DNA from: Diaphorobacter caeni
GTDB lineage: Bacteria > Pseudomonadota > Gammaproteobacteria > Burkholderiales > Burkholderiaceae_C
Reading direction: 5' to 3'
Assembly (NCBI RefSeq): GCF_015354245.1
Contig: NZ_JADKYZ010000007.1
Span: 62,001-126,000 of the forward strand
DNA: 64,000 nucleotides
The notes beneath the pieces were generated by a model. The model did not search any database, had not been told where the DNA came from, and saw nothing but the letters and a program-made list of their open reading frames with translations. Below are positions 1 to 8,152 of the stretch, in pieces. A program made the translations under genes and the position numbers. How positions within the stretch are numbered: the stretch's first letter is position 1; every line of letters starts with the position of its first letter.

Positions 1-2
1 TG

Positions 3-1337
3 CTCGGCCTGCAGGGCGTGACCTGCGCGCGTCTGGCTGAAGCGCTGCGTGCCCGCAAGCCGTTTCGGCGTGGCGTGGAGGTGGCGCATGCCATCGTCGA
101 TCTCGAGGATGCGATCGCGTATCTCGAGCAGCAGGGCCGGCCGCAGTGGGTCAGGCCGCTGCGTTCGCTGCGCGCGCTGTCGCGAAATCTCACTACGCTG
201 GACTCGCAGCTCACGCTCGCCACTGGCCCGCTCGACACCTCGCTGCTCGGCGACGTGACGCTGTTCGACGCGTCCGCGCGCAGCTTCGCCGATGCATGGG
301 CACGCATCGCCGGACAGCTGCACCTGAGCTCGCCGCTGCTGCGCCACGCGGTGCGTCTCTCGGCTGCGCTGGCCGCTGGGTGCGTGGCCATGCAGCTCAC
401 CGACCCGGAGCATGGACATTGGATTCTTCTGACCACGCTGTTCGTCTGCCAAGCGACGTATGGCGCGACCATCACCCGCGTGGTCGAGCGCATCGCGGGT
501 ACGGCGCTCGGCCTGCTCGCCGGCTGGGCGCTGCTCAAGCTCTTTCCGGGCCTTGCCACGCAGGCGCTGATCGCGGTGTGTGCGGGCGTGGTGTTCTTCA
601 TCACGCGCACCCAGCGCTATGTGATCGGCACGGCGGCCATCACGCTGATGGTGCTGATGTGCTTCAACCAGACCACCGGAGCGGCCTACGAGCTGATCGC
701 GCCGCGCCTGTTCGACACGCTGATCGGCGGCGTGATCTCGGCCATCGCCATGCTGCTGGTGCTGCCCGACTGGCAGGGGCGTCGCCTCAACGCCGTGGCC
801 GCGAATGCCGTGGAAGCCAGCGCCGCCTATCTGCGCGAGATACTCTCGCAGTACGCCGACGGCAAGGATGACGACCTTGACTACCGCGTCGCCCGCCGCA
901 ACGCCCACGACGCCGATGCGGCGCTCTCACGCTCGCTGCACCAGCTCATGCAGGAGCCGCACTGGGCGCGCCGCAATGTGCTTTGGGGCCAGCGCATCCT
1001 GGTGCTCTCGCACACGCTGCTCAACTACATTTCGGCCCTCGGCGCGCATCGCGGCAAGCTCGAAGGCGCGGCGCGGGATGGCCTGCTGATGTCCTCAGGC
1101 GAGATGGCCGTGAAGGAGTTCCATGCCATCGCGACGGCCCTGCGCGCGCAAGGCCAGTTCGAGCCCGGTCTGCCCGATGCCGCGCGCTGCGACGCAGCGG
1201 CCAAAGCTCTGGAAGAGCACGCCGAACCGGCACTGGAGTCACAACGCGCGCTGCTCAACCAATTGGCCCTCATCTGCCGCCAGGTTGCACCGCTGCGGCA
1301 TGTGGCGGCCGAGTTGGCGAGGGTTGCAAAGACGTAG
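3..1337 (+). CDS. YccS/FUSC-family inner-membrane protein, C-terminal part (5' end outside window)
   Basis: The reading frame is open from the first bases of the window, so the gene begins upstream. About 440 residues are visible. A soluble N-terminal stretch is followed by clustered hydrophobic segments (about residues 110-240, including a run ending before FFITRTQRYVIG and another before LPDWQGRR), then a cytoplasmic alpha-helical C-terminal domain of about 200 residues. This order (membrane bundle, then helical domain) is the C-terminal half of YccS/YhfK and FUSC (fusaric-acid-resistance/aromatic-acid efflux) proteins, normally about 700 residues. The family is linked to efflux of aromatic carboxylic acids, but the substrate here cannot be read from sequence. 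The gene stops at TAG and is separated from the convergent bfr gene by a bidirectional terminator. Confidence 0.75.
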   Translation, partial: LGLQGVTCARLAEALRARKPFRRGVEVAHAIVDLEDAIAYLEQQGRPQWVRPLRSLRALSRNLTTLDSQLTLATGPLDTSLLGDVTLFDASARSFADAWARIAGQLHLSSPLLRHAVRLSAALAAGCVAMQLTDPEHGHWILLTTLFVCQATYGATITRVVERIAGTALGLLAGWALLKLFPGLATQALIAVCAGVVFFITRTQRYVIGTAAITLMVLMCFNQTTGAAYELIAPRLFDTLIGGVISAIAMLLVLPDWQGRRLNAVAANAVEASAAYLREILSQYADGKDDDLDYRVARRNAHDADAALSRSLHQLMQEPHWARRNVLWGQRILVLSHTLLNYISALGAHRGKLEGAARDGLLMSSGEMAVKEFHAIATALRAQGQFEPGLPDAARCDAAAKALEEHAEPALESQRALLNQLALICRQVAPLRHVAAELARVAKT

Positions 1338-1436
1338 CTGTTCGACCCCAAAGCCAATTTGACTTCCAGCAGCGGGCCATTGAAGCGAACATGGCGCTGA
1401 GATCGACCCTCCAACGCCAAGCCTTTGTACAAACAA

Positions 1437-1466
1437 AAAAACGCCGACAGAAATGCCGGCGTTTTT
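1437..1466 (-). terminator. Rho-independent, probably bidirectional terminator between the YccS-like gene and bfr
   Basis: A perfect 10-bp inverted repeat (AAAAACGCCG / CGGCGTTTTT) surrounds a 10-base loop. The A-run on one side and T-run on the other mean the hairpin is followed by a U-tract in both directions. It lies between two convergent genes, 18 bases past the bfr stop codon. Confidence 0.85.
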
Positions 1467-1483
1467 GACAGACAAAAGAAGTA

Positions 1484-1960
1484 TCAGTCCGCGTCGCTCA
1501 TCTGGGACTGCAGGTAGTTTTGCACGCCTACCTTGTTGACCAGCTCGATCTGCGTTTCGAGGAAGTCAATGTGCTCTTCCGTGTCTTCCAGAATCTCCTG
1601 GAGCAGGTCACGCGAGACGTAGTCGCGCACGGTTTCGCAGTGGGCGATGCCGTCCTTGATCGTGGCCTGCGCGCCGCGCTCGCTGCGCAGGTCGCATTCC
1701 AGAATCTCCGGCACGTCCTCGCCGACCTGCAGCTTGGCGAGATCCTGCAGATTGGGCAGGCCGTCGAGCATGAAGATGCGGTCCATGAGCTTGTCGGCGT
1801 GCTTCATCTCGCCGATGGACTCTTCGTATTCCTTCTTGGCCAGCTTGTCGAAGCCCCAGTGCTTGAGCATGCGGTAGTGCAGAAAGTACTGGTTGATGGC
1901 GGTGAGTTCGTTTTTCAGTTGCGCTTGCAGGTGCGCAATCACTTGTGGGTCGCCTTGCAT
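1484..1960 (-). CDS. bfr: Bacterioferritin
   Basis: A 158-residue protein with the usual bacterioferritin length. Bacterioferritin is a 24-subunit haem-containing iron-storage shell that oxidises Fe(II) at a di-iron ferroxidase centre. Visible ligands in E. coli numbering are Glu18, Glu51, His54, Glu94 and His130, plus the haem-ligating Met52. The position matching Glu127 reads Thr, followed by Glu128-Glu129. The open frame extends about 88 codons upstream, but the start at 1960 is preferred because a GAAGGAG Shine-Dalgarno sits just upstream and the protein then begins MQGDPQVI as in known members. It is divergent from ahpC, so iron storage and peroxide defence share an upstream region. Confidence 0.95.
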   Translation of the reverse strand: MQGDPQVIAHLQAQLKNELTAINQYFLHYRMLKHWGFDKLAKKEYEESIGEMKHADKLMDRIFMLDGLPNLQDLAKLQVGEDVPEILECDLRSERGAQATIKDGIAHCETVRDYVSRDLLQEILEDTEEHIDFLETQIELVNKVGVQNYLQSQMSDAD

Positions 1961-2332
1961 GGCTTTCTCCTTCTGTTCAATGGGCGCATTGTCACCAAGC
2001 AATCTTGCTGATGCAAGACAATGTCCATTCATATGCGGTATGGCTGCGTGTGATGTTGAGTTGCGTTCGCAAGCGTGGACGATATGCTCGATTTCTTGAC
2101 TTTCCGCAGGCATCCTCGTGATCGGCTGCAGGGATGCTTGAAAATCCCCGCAGCCGACTGCATGTGCCTTGATGAGGCAGACTTGTGCGTCATTGGGGTT
2201 TGACCATCGAGGAGTGATTTTCAATAGATTTCATAAATCAAAGTCATGAAGTCAATTTATTGGATTAATTCATTGCTTGAGCATAAACTTCAGTCTGTTC
2301 TTAGCCAATCAACCAACCAAAGGAAACGACAA
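1961..2332. promoter_or_regulatory. Divergent bfr/ahpC intergenic region with AT-rich segment and inverted repeat
   Basis: This 372-base gap holds no convincing gene. The half nearest ahpC (about 2215-2300) is strikingly AT-rich compared with the rest of the window, as expected for promoters. It contains the inverted repeat GATTT-CAT-AAATC at 2227-2239, next to an ATAG at 2224-2227. OxyR regulates ahpC in many proteobacteria and recognises ATAG-type half sites, so OxyR control is plausible, but I could not match a full tetranucleotide-spaced OxyR site. The ahpC ribosome-binding site AAAGGAAA lies at the end of the region. Confidence 0.4.
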
Positions 2333-2896
2333 ATGTCCGTGATCAACACTACCCTCAAGCCATTCAAGGCCAGCGCTTACAAGAACGGCAAGTTCATCGA
2401 CATCACTGAAAAGGACGTGCTGGGCAAGTGGGCCGTGTTCTTCTTCTATCCTGCCGACTTCACATTCGTGTGCCCCACCGAACTGGGCGACGTGGCTGAC
2501 CACTACGCTGAACTGCAGAAGATGGGCGTGGAAGTGTTCTCCGTGTCCACCGACACCCACTTCGTGCACAAGGCATGGCATGACGCTTCCGACACCATCG
2601 CCAAGATCCAGTACACCATGGTGGGCGACCCAACCTGGGAAATCTCCAACAACTTCGAAGTTCTGCGTCCCGGCCAAGGCCTGGCCAACCGCGGCACTTT
2701 CATCATCGACCCACAGGGCGTGATCCAGGCTGAAGAAATCACCGCTGAAGGCATCGGCCGCAACGCCGCTGACATGCTGCGCAAGATCAAGGCTGCTCAG
2801 TACGTGGCTTCGCACCCAGGTGAAGTCTGCCCAGCCAAGTGGGAAGAAGGCGCGAAGACTCTGGCTCCTTCGCTCGACCTGGTCGGCAAGATCTAA
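2333..2896 (+). CDS. ahpC: Alkyl hydroperoxide reductase subunit C (2-Cys peroxiredoxin)
   Basis: A 187-residue cytoplasmic 2-Cys peroxiredoxin, the same length as E. coli AhpC, that reduces H2O2, organic peroxides and peroxynitrite using electrons from AhpF. The peroxidatic Cys47 lies in the FTFVCPTE motif and the resolving Cys in the EVCPAKW motif near residue 166. An open frame extends 29 codons upstream, but the start at 2333 is chosen because AAAGGAAA sits 7-8 bases ahead and [11 protein letters not shown] matches the family N-terminus. ahpF follows after a terminator hairpin, so the two may be partly uncoupled, with ahpC expressed more strongly. Confidence 0.97.
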   Translation: MSVINTTLKPFKASAYKNGKFIDITEKDVLGKWAVFFFYPADFTFVCPTELGDVADHYAELQKMGVEVFSVSTDTHFVHKAWHDASDTIAKIQYTMVGDPTWEISNNFEVLRPGQGLANRGTFIIDPQGVIQAEEITAEGIGRNAADMLRKIKAAQYVASHPGEVCPAKWEEGAKTLAPSLDLVGKI

Positions 2897-2944
2897 GCAG
2901 CGACTCGCTGCTTGAATCAACACAGTTGAATTGTTGTTGAAGAC

Positions 2945-2974
2945 GCCCGGGTGCCTGGCGCCCGGGCTTTTTTT
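2945..2974 (+). terminator. Rho-independent terminator/attenuator between ahpC and ahpF
   Basis: A GC-rich inverted repeat (GCCCGGG at 2945-2951 and CCCGGGC at 2961-2967, extendable through a G-T pair) is followed directly by seven Ts. It sits about 50 bases past the ahpC stop and about 30 bases before ahpF, so it probably reduces readthrough into ahpF. Confidence 0.85.
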
Positions 2975-3006
2975 ATCCCAAAACTAGACAATCAAGAGGA
3001 ATCTCC

Positions 3007-4566
3007 ATGCTCGACACCACTCTCCAAACCCAATTGAAAGCGTATCTGGAGCGCCTGCAGCGTCCTGTGGAGCTGGTGGCCACGCTGGATGATGGCGCCA
3101 CCTCCAAGGAAGTGCGCGAACTTCTCAACGAAATCAAAGCGCTTTCCGACAAGATCACCGTGGTCGAAAAGAACGACGCGCCCAACACGCGCAAGCCTTC
3201 TTTCCTGATCACCAACCCCGGCGTGGATACTGGCGTGCGTTTCGCCGGCGTGCCGCTGGGTCATGAATTCACATCCCTCGTTCTGGCGCTGCTGCAAGTC
3301 GGCGGCCATCCTTCCAAGGAAGCGGCCGATCTGCTGGAGCAGGTGAAGAACCTCGAAGGCGAATTCCACTTCGAGACATACTACTCGCTGTCCTGCCACA
3401 ACTGCCCTGACGTGGTGCAGGCGCTCAACCTGATGAGCGTGCTGAACCCGCGCATCACGCACACTGCCATTGACGGCGCGGTGTTCCAGAACGAAATCAC
3501 GGAACGCCAGATCATGGGCGTGCCCACCGTGTTCCTGAACGGCAAGAACTTCGGTCAGGGCCGCATGGAGCTCGCCGAGATCGTCGCCAAGGTCGACAGC
3601 GGCGCACATGCCCGCGTCGCCGCCAAGCTCAACGCCATGGATGCGTTCGATGTGCTCATCGTCGGCGGTGGCCCCGCCGGAGCAGCCGCTGCCGTGTATG
3701 CGGCGCGCAAGGGCATCCGCACCGGCGTGGCGGCCGAGCGTTTCGGCGGCCAGGTGCTGGACACCGTGGACATCGAGAACTACATCTCGGTCAGCAAGAC
3801 CGAAGGCCCCAAGTTCGCGATTGCGCTTGAGCAGCACGTGGCCGACTACGACGTCGAGGTGATGAACCTGCAGCGCGCCAAGGCTCTGAAGCCCGCCACC
3901 ACCGAAGGCGGACTGGTCGAGATCGAACTGGAAAACGGCGCGACGCTCAAGAGCAAGACCGTGATCCTTTCGACCGGTGCACGCTGGAGAAACATGAACG
4001 TGCCCGGCGAAGAGCAGTACCGCACCAAGGGCGTGACCTACTGCCCGCACTGCGATGGCCCGCTGTTCAAGGGCAAGCGCGTGGCGGTGATCGGCGGCGG
4101 CAACTCGGGCATCGAGGCCGCGATCGATCTGGCCGGCATCGTGTCCCACGTCACCGTGCTCGAGTTCGCGGCTGAACTCAAGGCCGACGGCGTGCTGCAG
4201 AAAAAGCTCGCCAGCCTGCCCAACGTGACCGTGATCCTCAACGCGCAGACCACCGAGGTGAACGGCGACGGCAACAAGGTGACCGGCATCACCTACAAGG
4301 ACCGCACCAACGACGAGATCCGTACCGTCGAACTCGAAGGCATCTTCGTGCAGATCGGTCTGCTGCCCAACACCGACTGGCTCAAGGGCACGGTCGAACT
4401 CACCCGCTTCGGCGAGATCATCATCGACGCCAAGGGCCACACCAATGTGCCGGGCGTGTTCGCCGCGGGTGACTGCACCAACGTGCCGTACAAGCAGATC
4501 ATCATCGCTGCGGGTGCCGGTGCCACGGCTGCGCTGTCGGCGTTCGATCATCTGATCCGCCATTGA
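3007..4566 (+). CDS. ahpF: Alkyl hydroperoxide reductase subunit F
   Basis: A 519-residue NADH-dependent flavoprotein disulfide reductase that recycles AhpC (E. coli AhpF is 521 residues). The N-terminal tandem thioredoxin-like domain carries the redox pair Cys130-x-x-Cys133 (CHNC). The FAD-binding motif [10 protein letters not shown] is at about 220-229. The thioredoxin-reductase-type redox centre is Cys346-x-x-Cys349 (CPHC). The NAD(P)H-binding motif [10 protein letters not shown] is at about 363-372, and the C-terminal FAD motif [10 protein letters not shown] is present. All four redox cysteines are intact. The gene starts behind an AGAGGA ribosome-binding site and ends at a clear terminator. 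Confidence 0.97.
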   Translation: MLDTTLQTQLKAYLERLQRPVELVATLDDGATSKEVRELLNEIKALSDKITVVEKNDAPNTRKPSFLITNPGVDTGVRFAGVPLGHEFTSLVLALLQVGGHPSKEAADLLEQVKNLEGEFHFETYYSLSCHNCPDVVQALNLMSVLNPRITHTAIDGAVFQNEITERQIMGVPTVFLNGKNFGQGRMELAEIVAKVDSGAHARVAAKLNAMDAFDVLIVGGGPAGAAAAVYAARKGIRTGVAAERFGGQVLDTVDIENYISVSKTEGPKFAIALEQHVADYDVEVMNLQRAKALKPATTEGGLVEIELENGATLKSKTVILSTGARWRNMNVPGEEQYRTKGVTYCPHCDGPLFKGKRVAVIGGGNSGIEAAIDLAGIVSHVTVLEFAAELKADGVLQKKLASLPNVTVILNAQTTEVNGDGNKVTGITYKDRTNDEIRTVELEGIFVQIGLLPNTDWLKGTVELTRFGEIIIDAKGHTNVPGVFAAGDCTNVPYKQIIIAAGAGATAALSAFDHLIRH

Positions 4567-4614
4567 TCGTCGGAATCTTCGGATAGAAGCTCCAGCCCTG
4601 GGCTGGTTGAAGAG

Positions 4615-4651
4615 AGGGCTGTCGCCGTGTGCGTCAGCCCTTTTTTCTTTT
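4615..4651 (+). terminator. Rho-independent terminator after ahpF
   Basis: Arms AGGGCTG (4615-4621) and CAGCCCT (4635-4641) enclose a 13-base loop and are followed by a T-rich tract (TTTTTTCTTTT). It lies between ahpF and the convergent end of the broken LysR gene. Confidence 0.8.
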
Positions 4652-4665
4652 GAGGCGAGCGATGC

Positions 4666-5591
4666 TCAGCAGCGATCGATCAACCCGGCCCTGTGGGCCG
4701 CAAAGACGAAGTCGAGAAAGGCCTTGGCGCGCTCGGGCAGGTGCTTGCGGCTGGGCATGGCGGCCAGCACCTTGGCGCGACCGGTGATCCAGTCGGGCAA
4801 CACATGCTCGAGCATGCCTTGATTCAGGAACGGACGTGCCGAATCCATGGTGAACGTGGCGATCCCCGCGCCGTCCAGCACCATCTGCAGGATGCTGGCG
4901 GTCTGGTTGATGGTGATGGCGGCGCGCACTTCGATGTCGTGCGCTGGCGGTTCGGTCAGAGACTGGTCGGCGCGCCACAGACCAAAGCTGTTGCGGTGGA
5001 TGCCGGCAGGGCGGCGCAGCACGCAGACATGCCGGGCCAGATCCTCCGGAACCCGTGGTGTGCCGTGACGCGTGATGTAGGCCGGTGATGCGCACAGGAT
5101 GGTGTCGGACGTCGAGAGCGTGCGCGCCACGATGTTCGAATCGAACCCCACGGCACCTGCAGAAAGCCGAGGTCGTAGCGGTTGAGATCCGGCAGGGGAT
5201 GGGCGTCCACGTACACATCCAGCGTGATGTCAGGGTATTGCTCGCGAAACGAGGCCGCGAGCGGGGACACCAGCGCGTCGGTGAGCGACGGCGCGGCGAC
5301 GATGCGCAGCGTCCCGCTCAGCGCACTGGTATCGCTTTGAACTTCGGTGGTGGCGAGGTCCACGGCTTCCAGAATGTCGCGCGCGCGCTCGGCATAGCGC
5401 TCGCCTGCGGCGGTGAGGGACACGCGCCGCGTCGTGCGCTGCAGCAGCCGGGTCTGAAGGCGCTCTTCGAGAGCGGCAATGTGGCGGGTGACATGCGGCA
5501 CGGTCATGGACATGCGCTTGGCGGCAGCCGTGAAGCCGCCTTCATCCACGACGGACAAGAACACCTGCATGGTTTGCAAACGGTCCAGCAC
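4666..5591 (-). pseudogene. LysR-family transcriptional regulator interrupted by a one-base frameshift
   Basis: The first frame (from 5591) encodes an intact LysR helix-turn-helix (MLDRLQTMQVFLSVVDEGGF onward) and the start of the effector domain, up to DLNRYDLGFLQVP near 5151. There the family sequence switches to another frame (GFDSNIVARTLS... to the stop at 4666). Joining the frames by adding one base at about 5151 gives about 308 residues, the usual LysR length, with no other defect. Either the gene is a very recent pseudogene or this is a one-base sequencing error. It is divergent from the dehydrogenase operon at 5890, so an intact copy would be expected to regulate that operon. Confidence 0.8.
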
Positions 5592-5889
5592 AACATCTCT
5601 TTGGTAGTGATTCGTGGGTCGATTATTGCGAGAGAGGTAACAGTCTCTTGTGCACGGTTCTATTTTTCCCTTTCGCCATAAGGCCTACATTGCGAGCGGT
5701 CGCCCACTGTCTGGCGTGCGCGCAGAAACGCGAGCGCTCGTCCGCCGCTGCCCGTGTGTAGTCATTGCCCCGCATGATTTCGGCAGAAAGTGGAAGCTGC
5801 ACCGCTGTACGGTCCTACGCACGATGGCGACGTGCGCGCTCCCAATGGGCGTGAAGAGCAGCACCCCTACATCGACCTTCGTCCCCACC

Positions 5890-6432
5890 ATGAACACAAT
5901 TCCTCAATTCACTCCAGGCGGCTTTGCGCCGCAGCGCAGACTGCTGCTGGGTGGCGCACTGGCGGTCAGCGTGGCGTACCTCGCCCCGTGGAGCCGCGCC
6001 GCCGAACCCGCGGCCGACGCCAGCCGTTTCATGGCGCTGTCGCGCTATCTCACCGAGCGCGATGACCTGAGCGCTCGGCAGGGCGCACGCCTGTTGGCCG
6101 GTCTGCAGGCGCTGGACGCGCAATTCGGCGCGCAGGCCGCAGCACTGTGGCAATGGATCGACAGCCAGCATGTGCCGCTTGCCCAGCTCAACGAGCGTCT
6201 GAAGGCGGACAAGCCGGAACTGGCGGCCGTCCCTGCCGCGGTGATGCAGGCCTGGTATCTCGGCATCGTCGGCGCGGGCAAGCAGGCCAAGGCGCTGGCC
6301 TATGAGTTCGCACTGAACGCGCAGGTGGTCTCGGACAAGCTCAAGCCGCCCACGTATTCCTACGGGCTGTATGGCAGCTGGACCAGCAATCCCACAACCT
6401 TCAACCTGCAGCGCGTGCCCGTGCAGACCTGA
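5890..6432 (+). CDS. Small (chaperone-like) subunit of a membrane-bound FAD-dependent sugar/polyol dehydrogenase
   Basis: A 180-residue protein of the FAD-sorbitol/gluconate dehydrogenase small-subunit type. The N-terminus contains QRRLLLGGALAVSVAYLAPWS followed by an Ala-rich cleavage region, which resembles a twin-arginine signal. In known three-component enzymes the small subunit carries the folded flavoprotein across the membrane by the Tat pathway. The open frame extends about 80 codons upstream, but the Met at 5890 places the signal correctly; no strong Shine-Dalgarno is visible, so the start is moderately certain. The GMC subunit follows 53 bases later and the cytochrome after that. 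Confidence 0.75.
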   Translation: MNTIPQFTPGGFAPQRRLLLGGALAVSVAYLAPWSRAAEPAADASRFMALSRYLTERDDLSARQGARLLAGLQALDAQFGAQAAALWQWIDSQHVPLAQLNERLKADKPELAAVPAAVMQAWYLGIVGAGKQAKALAYEFALNAQVVSDKLKPPTYSYGLYGSWTSNPTTFNLQRVPVQT

Positions 6433-6485
6433 GCGCGTTTGTTCTTTCGCAACCCCACGACACAACTACAGGAAGAACGCCCGTC

Positions 6486-8138
6486 ATGGCTGATTCAACA
6501 CCACTTTCCGCCGACTACGTCATCGTCGGCGCAGGCATCATCGGTGCCATGCTGGCCGCCAAGCTGGCCAGAACCGGAGCATCGGTGCTGATGCTCGAGG
6601 CGGGGGCGCACGTCACGCGCGGCGAAATCGTCGGTCGCTTTCGCAACTCCACACGGCGCAGCGACTGGATGTCACCCTATCCCTCGCTGGACAGCGCGCC
6701 GCATCCCATCTACAAGCCCGAAGAAAACCACCATCTGGTGCAGGCGGGGCCCTATCCCTACAAGGCCGAATACATCCGCCAGGTCGGTGGAACGAGCTGG
6801 CACTGGGCGGCCCACGCATGGCGCAACGTGCCCAATGATTTCAAGATCAAGAGCCTCTACGGCGTGGGCGTGGACTGGCCGATCGACTACGACGATCTCG
6901 AGCCCTACTACCAGGAGGCCGAAGAGATCATGGGCGTGGGCGGCTCCACCAAGACCGGATCGCCGCGCAGCAAGCCTTTTCCCATGGGCGAGATGGCGAT
7001 GCCCTATGCGATGCAGCGTGCGCGTGACCGTCTGGCCGGCACCTACGAGGTCGTGGGCAATACCGTTGCGCGCAACAGTCGCAGCTTCGATGGTCGCCCG
7101 CCTTGCTGCGGCAACAACAGCTGTCAGCCGATCTGTCCGATCGATGCGCAATACCACGGAGGCATCGCGGTGCAGCAGGCGCTGGCCGTCGGCGTGAAGC
7201 TGCAGGCGCGCGCCAACGTGTTCCAGCTGGAGCACGACGCCAAGGGCCGCATCGTGGCAGCCAACTACTACGACCCCGACAAGAACGTGCATCGCGTGAC
7301 CGGCAAGACCTTCATCGTCGCGTCCAACGGCATCGAGTCGCCGCGACTGCTGCTGCTCTCGCGCAGCGACAAGTTCAAGAACGGCATCGCCAACGAGAAC
7401 GACATGGTGGGCCGTCACCTCATGGATCACCCGAGCACGTCGCTGACCTTTGATGCCGACGAGGATGTGTGGCTGGGCCGCGGCCCGCAAAGCCCGGTGT
7501 CCATCAACTCGATGCGCGACGGAGGCTTCCGGTCGGAACATTCGCCGTATCGCCTGGACTTCACCAACATCTCGCGCGTGGACGGTGCCACGTCTTCGCT
7601 GCTCAAGGCGGGCGTCTACGGCAAGGAATTCGCGGAGAAGCTGCGTCATGCATCGGCCCGCGAGATGAACGTCAAGAGCGTGCTCGAGGTGCTGCCGGTG
7701 CCGGAAAACCGCATCGATCTTGCCGACGAAAAAGACGCCATGGGATTGCAGAATCCACGCGCCCATTACCGCATCGACGAGTACACCTTCAAGGGGCACA
7801 AGGCCGCGCAGAAGGACTTCGCGAAAATCGCGGAGCTGATGGGCGGCACCAACCTGCGCTACTCCAAGGATGACGACTTCGCGAACAACCAGCACATCTG
7901 CGGCACCCTGAGCTTCGGCTCGGATCGCGCGCTTTCCGTGTGCGATCAATACGGTCGCGCCTGGGATCACGAGAACCTGTATTTCGCATCGACCGGCGTG
8001 CTGCCCACTTCGGCCACCTGCAATTCCACGCTCAACGGCATCGCCGTGGGTCTGCGCACGGCAGCCCACCTGATCGCGGAAAGCGGTGGCCCCGCAATGC
8101 CGCCGCGCAGCAACACGCTTGGCCTGAAGACGGCTTGA
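6486..8138 (+). CDS. GMC-family flavoprotein, large subunit of a periplasmic sugar/polyol/aldonate dehydrogenase
   Basis: A 550-residue GMC oxidoreductase. The FAD-binding Rossmann motif VGAGIIGAMLAAKL is at about residues 14-27, and the family's middle motif CGNNSCQPICPIDAQYHGG near 210-228 is typical of the gluconate, sorbitol, fructose and 2-ketogluconate dehydrogenase branch, where clustered cysteines are thought to bind an Fe-S centre. The C-terminal catalytic segment includes HICGT and a CNSTLN motif. It has no signal peptide of its own, which fits export by piggy-backing on the small subunit. An AGGAAG ribosome-binding site precedes the start. Electrons would pass to the downstream cytochrome. 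The exact substrate is not predictable. Confidence 0.85.
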   Translation: MADSTPLSADYVIVGAGIIGAMLAAKLARTGASVLMLEAGAHVTRGEIVGRFRNSTRRSDWMSPYPSLDSAPHPIYKPEENHHLVQAGPYPYKAEYIRQVGGTSWHWAAHAWRNVPNDFKIKSLYGVGVDWPIDYDDLEPYYQEAEEIMGVGGSTKTGSPRSKPFPMGEMAMPYAMQRARDRLAGTYEVVGNTVARNSRSFDGRPPCCGNNSCQPICPIDAQYHGGIAVQQALAVGVKLQARANVFQLEHDAKGRIVAANYYDPDKNVHRVTGKTFIVASNGIESPRLLLLSRSDKFKNGIANENDMVGRHLMDHPSTSLTFDADEDVWLGRGPQSPVSINSMRDGGFRSEHSPYRLDFTNISRVDGATSSLLKAGVYGKEFAEKLRHASAREMNVKSVLEVLPVPENRIDLADEKDAMGLQNPRAHYRIDEYTFKGHKAAQKDFAKIAELMGGTNLRYSKDDDFANNQHICGTLSFGSDRALSVCDQYGRAWDHENLYFASTGVLPTSATCNSTLNGIAVGLRTAAHLIAESGGPAMPPRSNTLGLKTA

Positions 8139-8152
8139 AGAGGGAAGACGCC

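Noticed and set aside
2992-4563. Long minus-strand open frame (523 codons) opposite ahpF
   Set aside because: It is an antisense shadow caused by high G+C codon bias; the His/Val/Gly-rich translation has no family features while ahpF on the other strand is certain.
5085-5681. Plus-strand open frame opposite the LysR pseudogene
   Set aside because: Antisense shadow; the minus strand carries recognisable LysR sequence in two frames.
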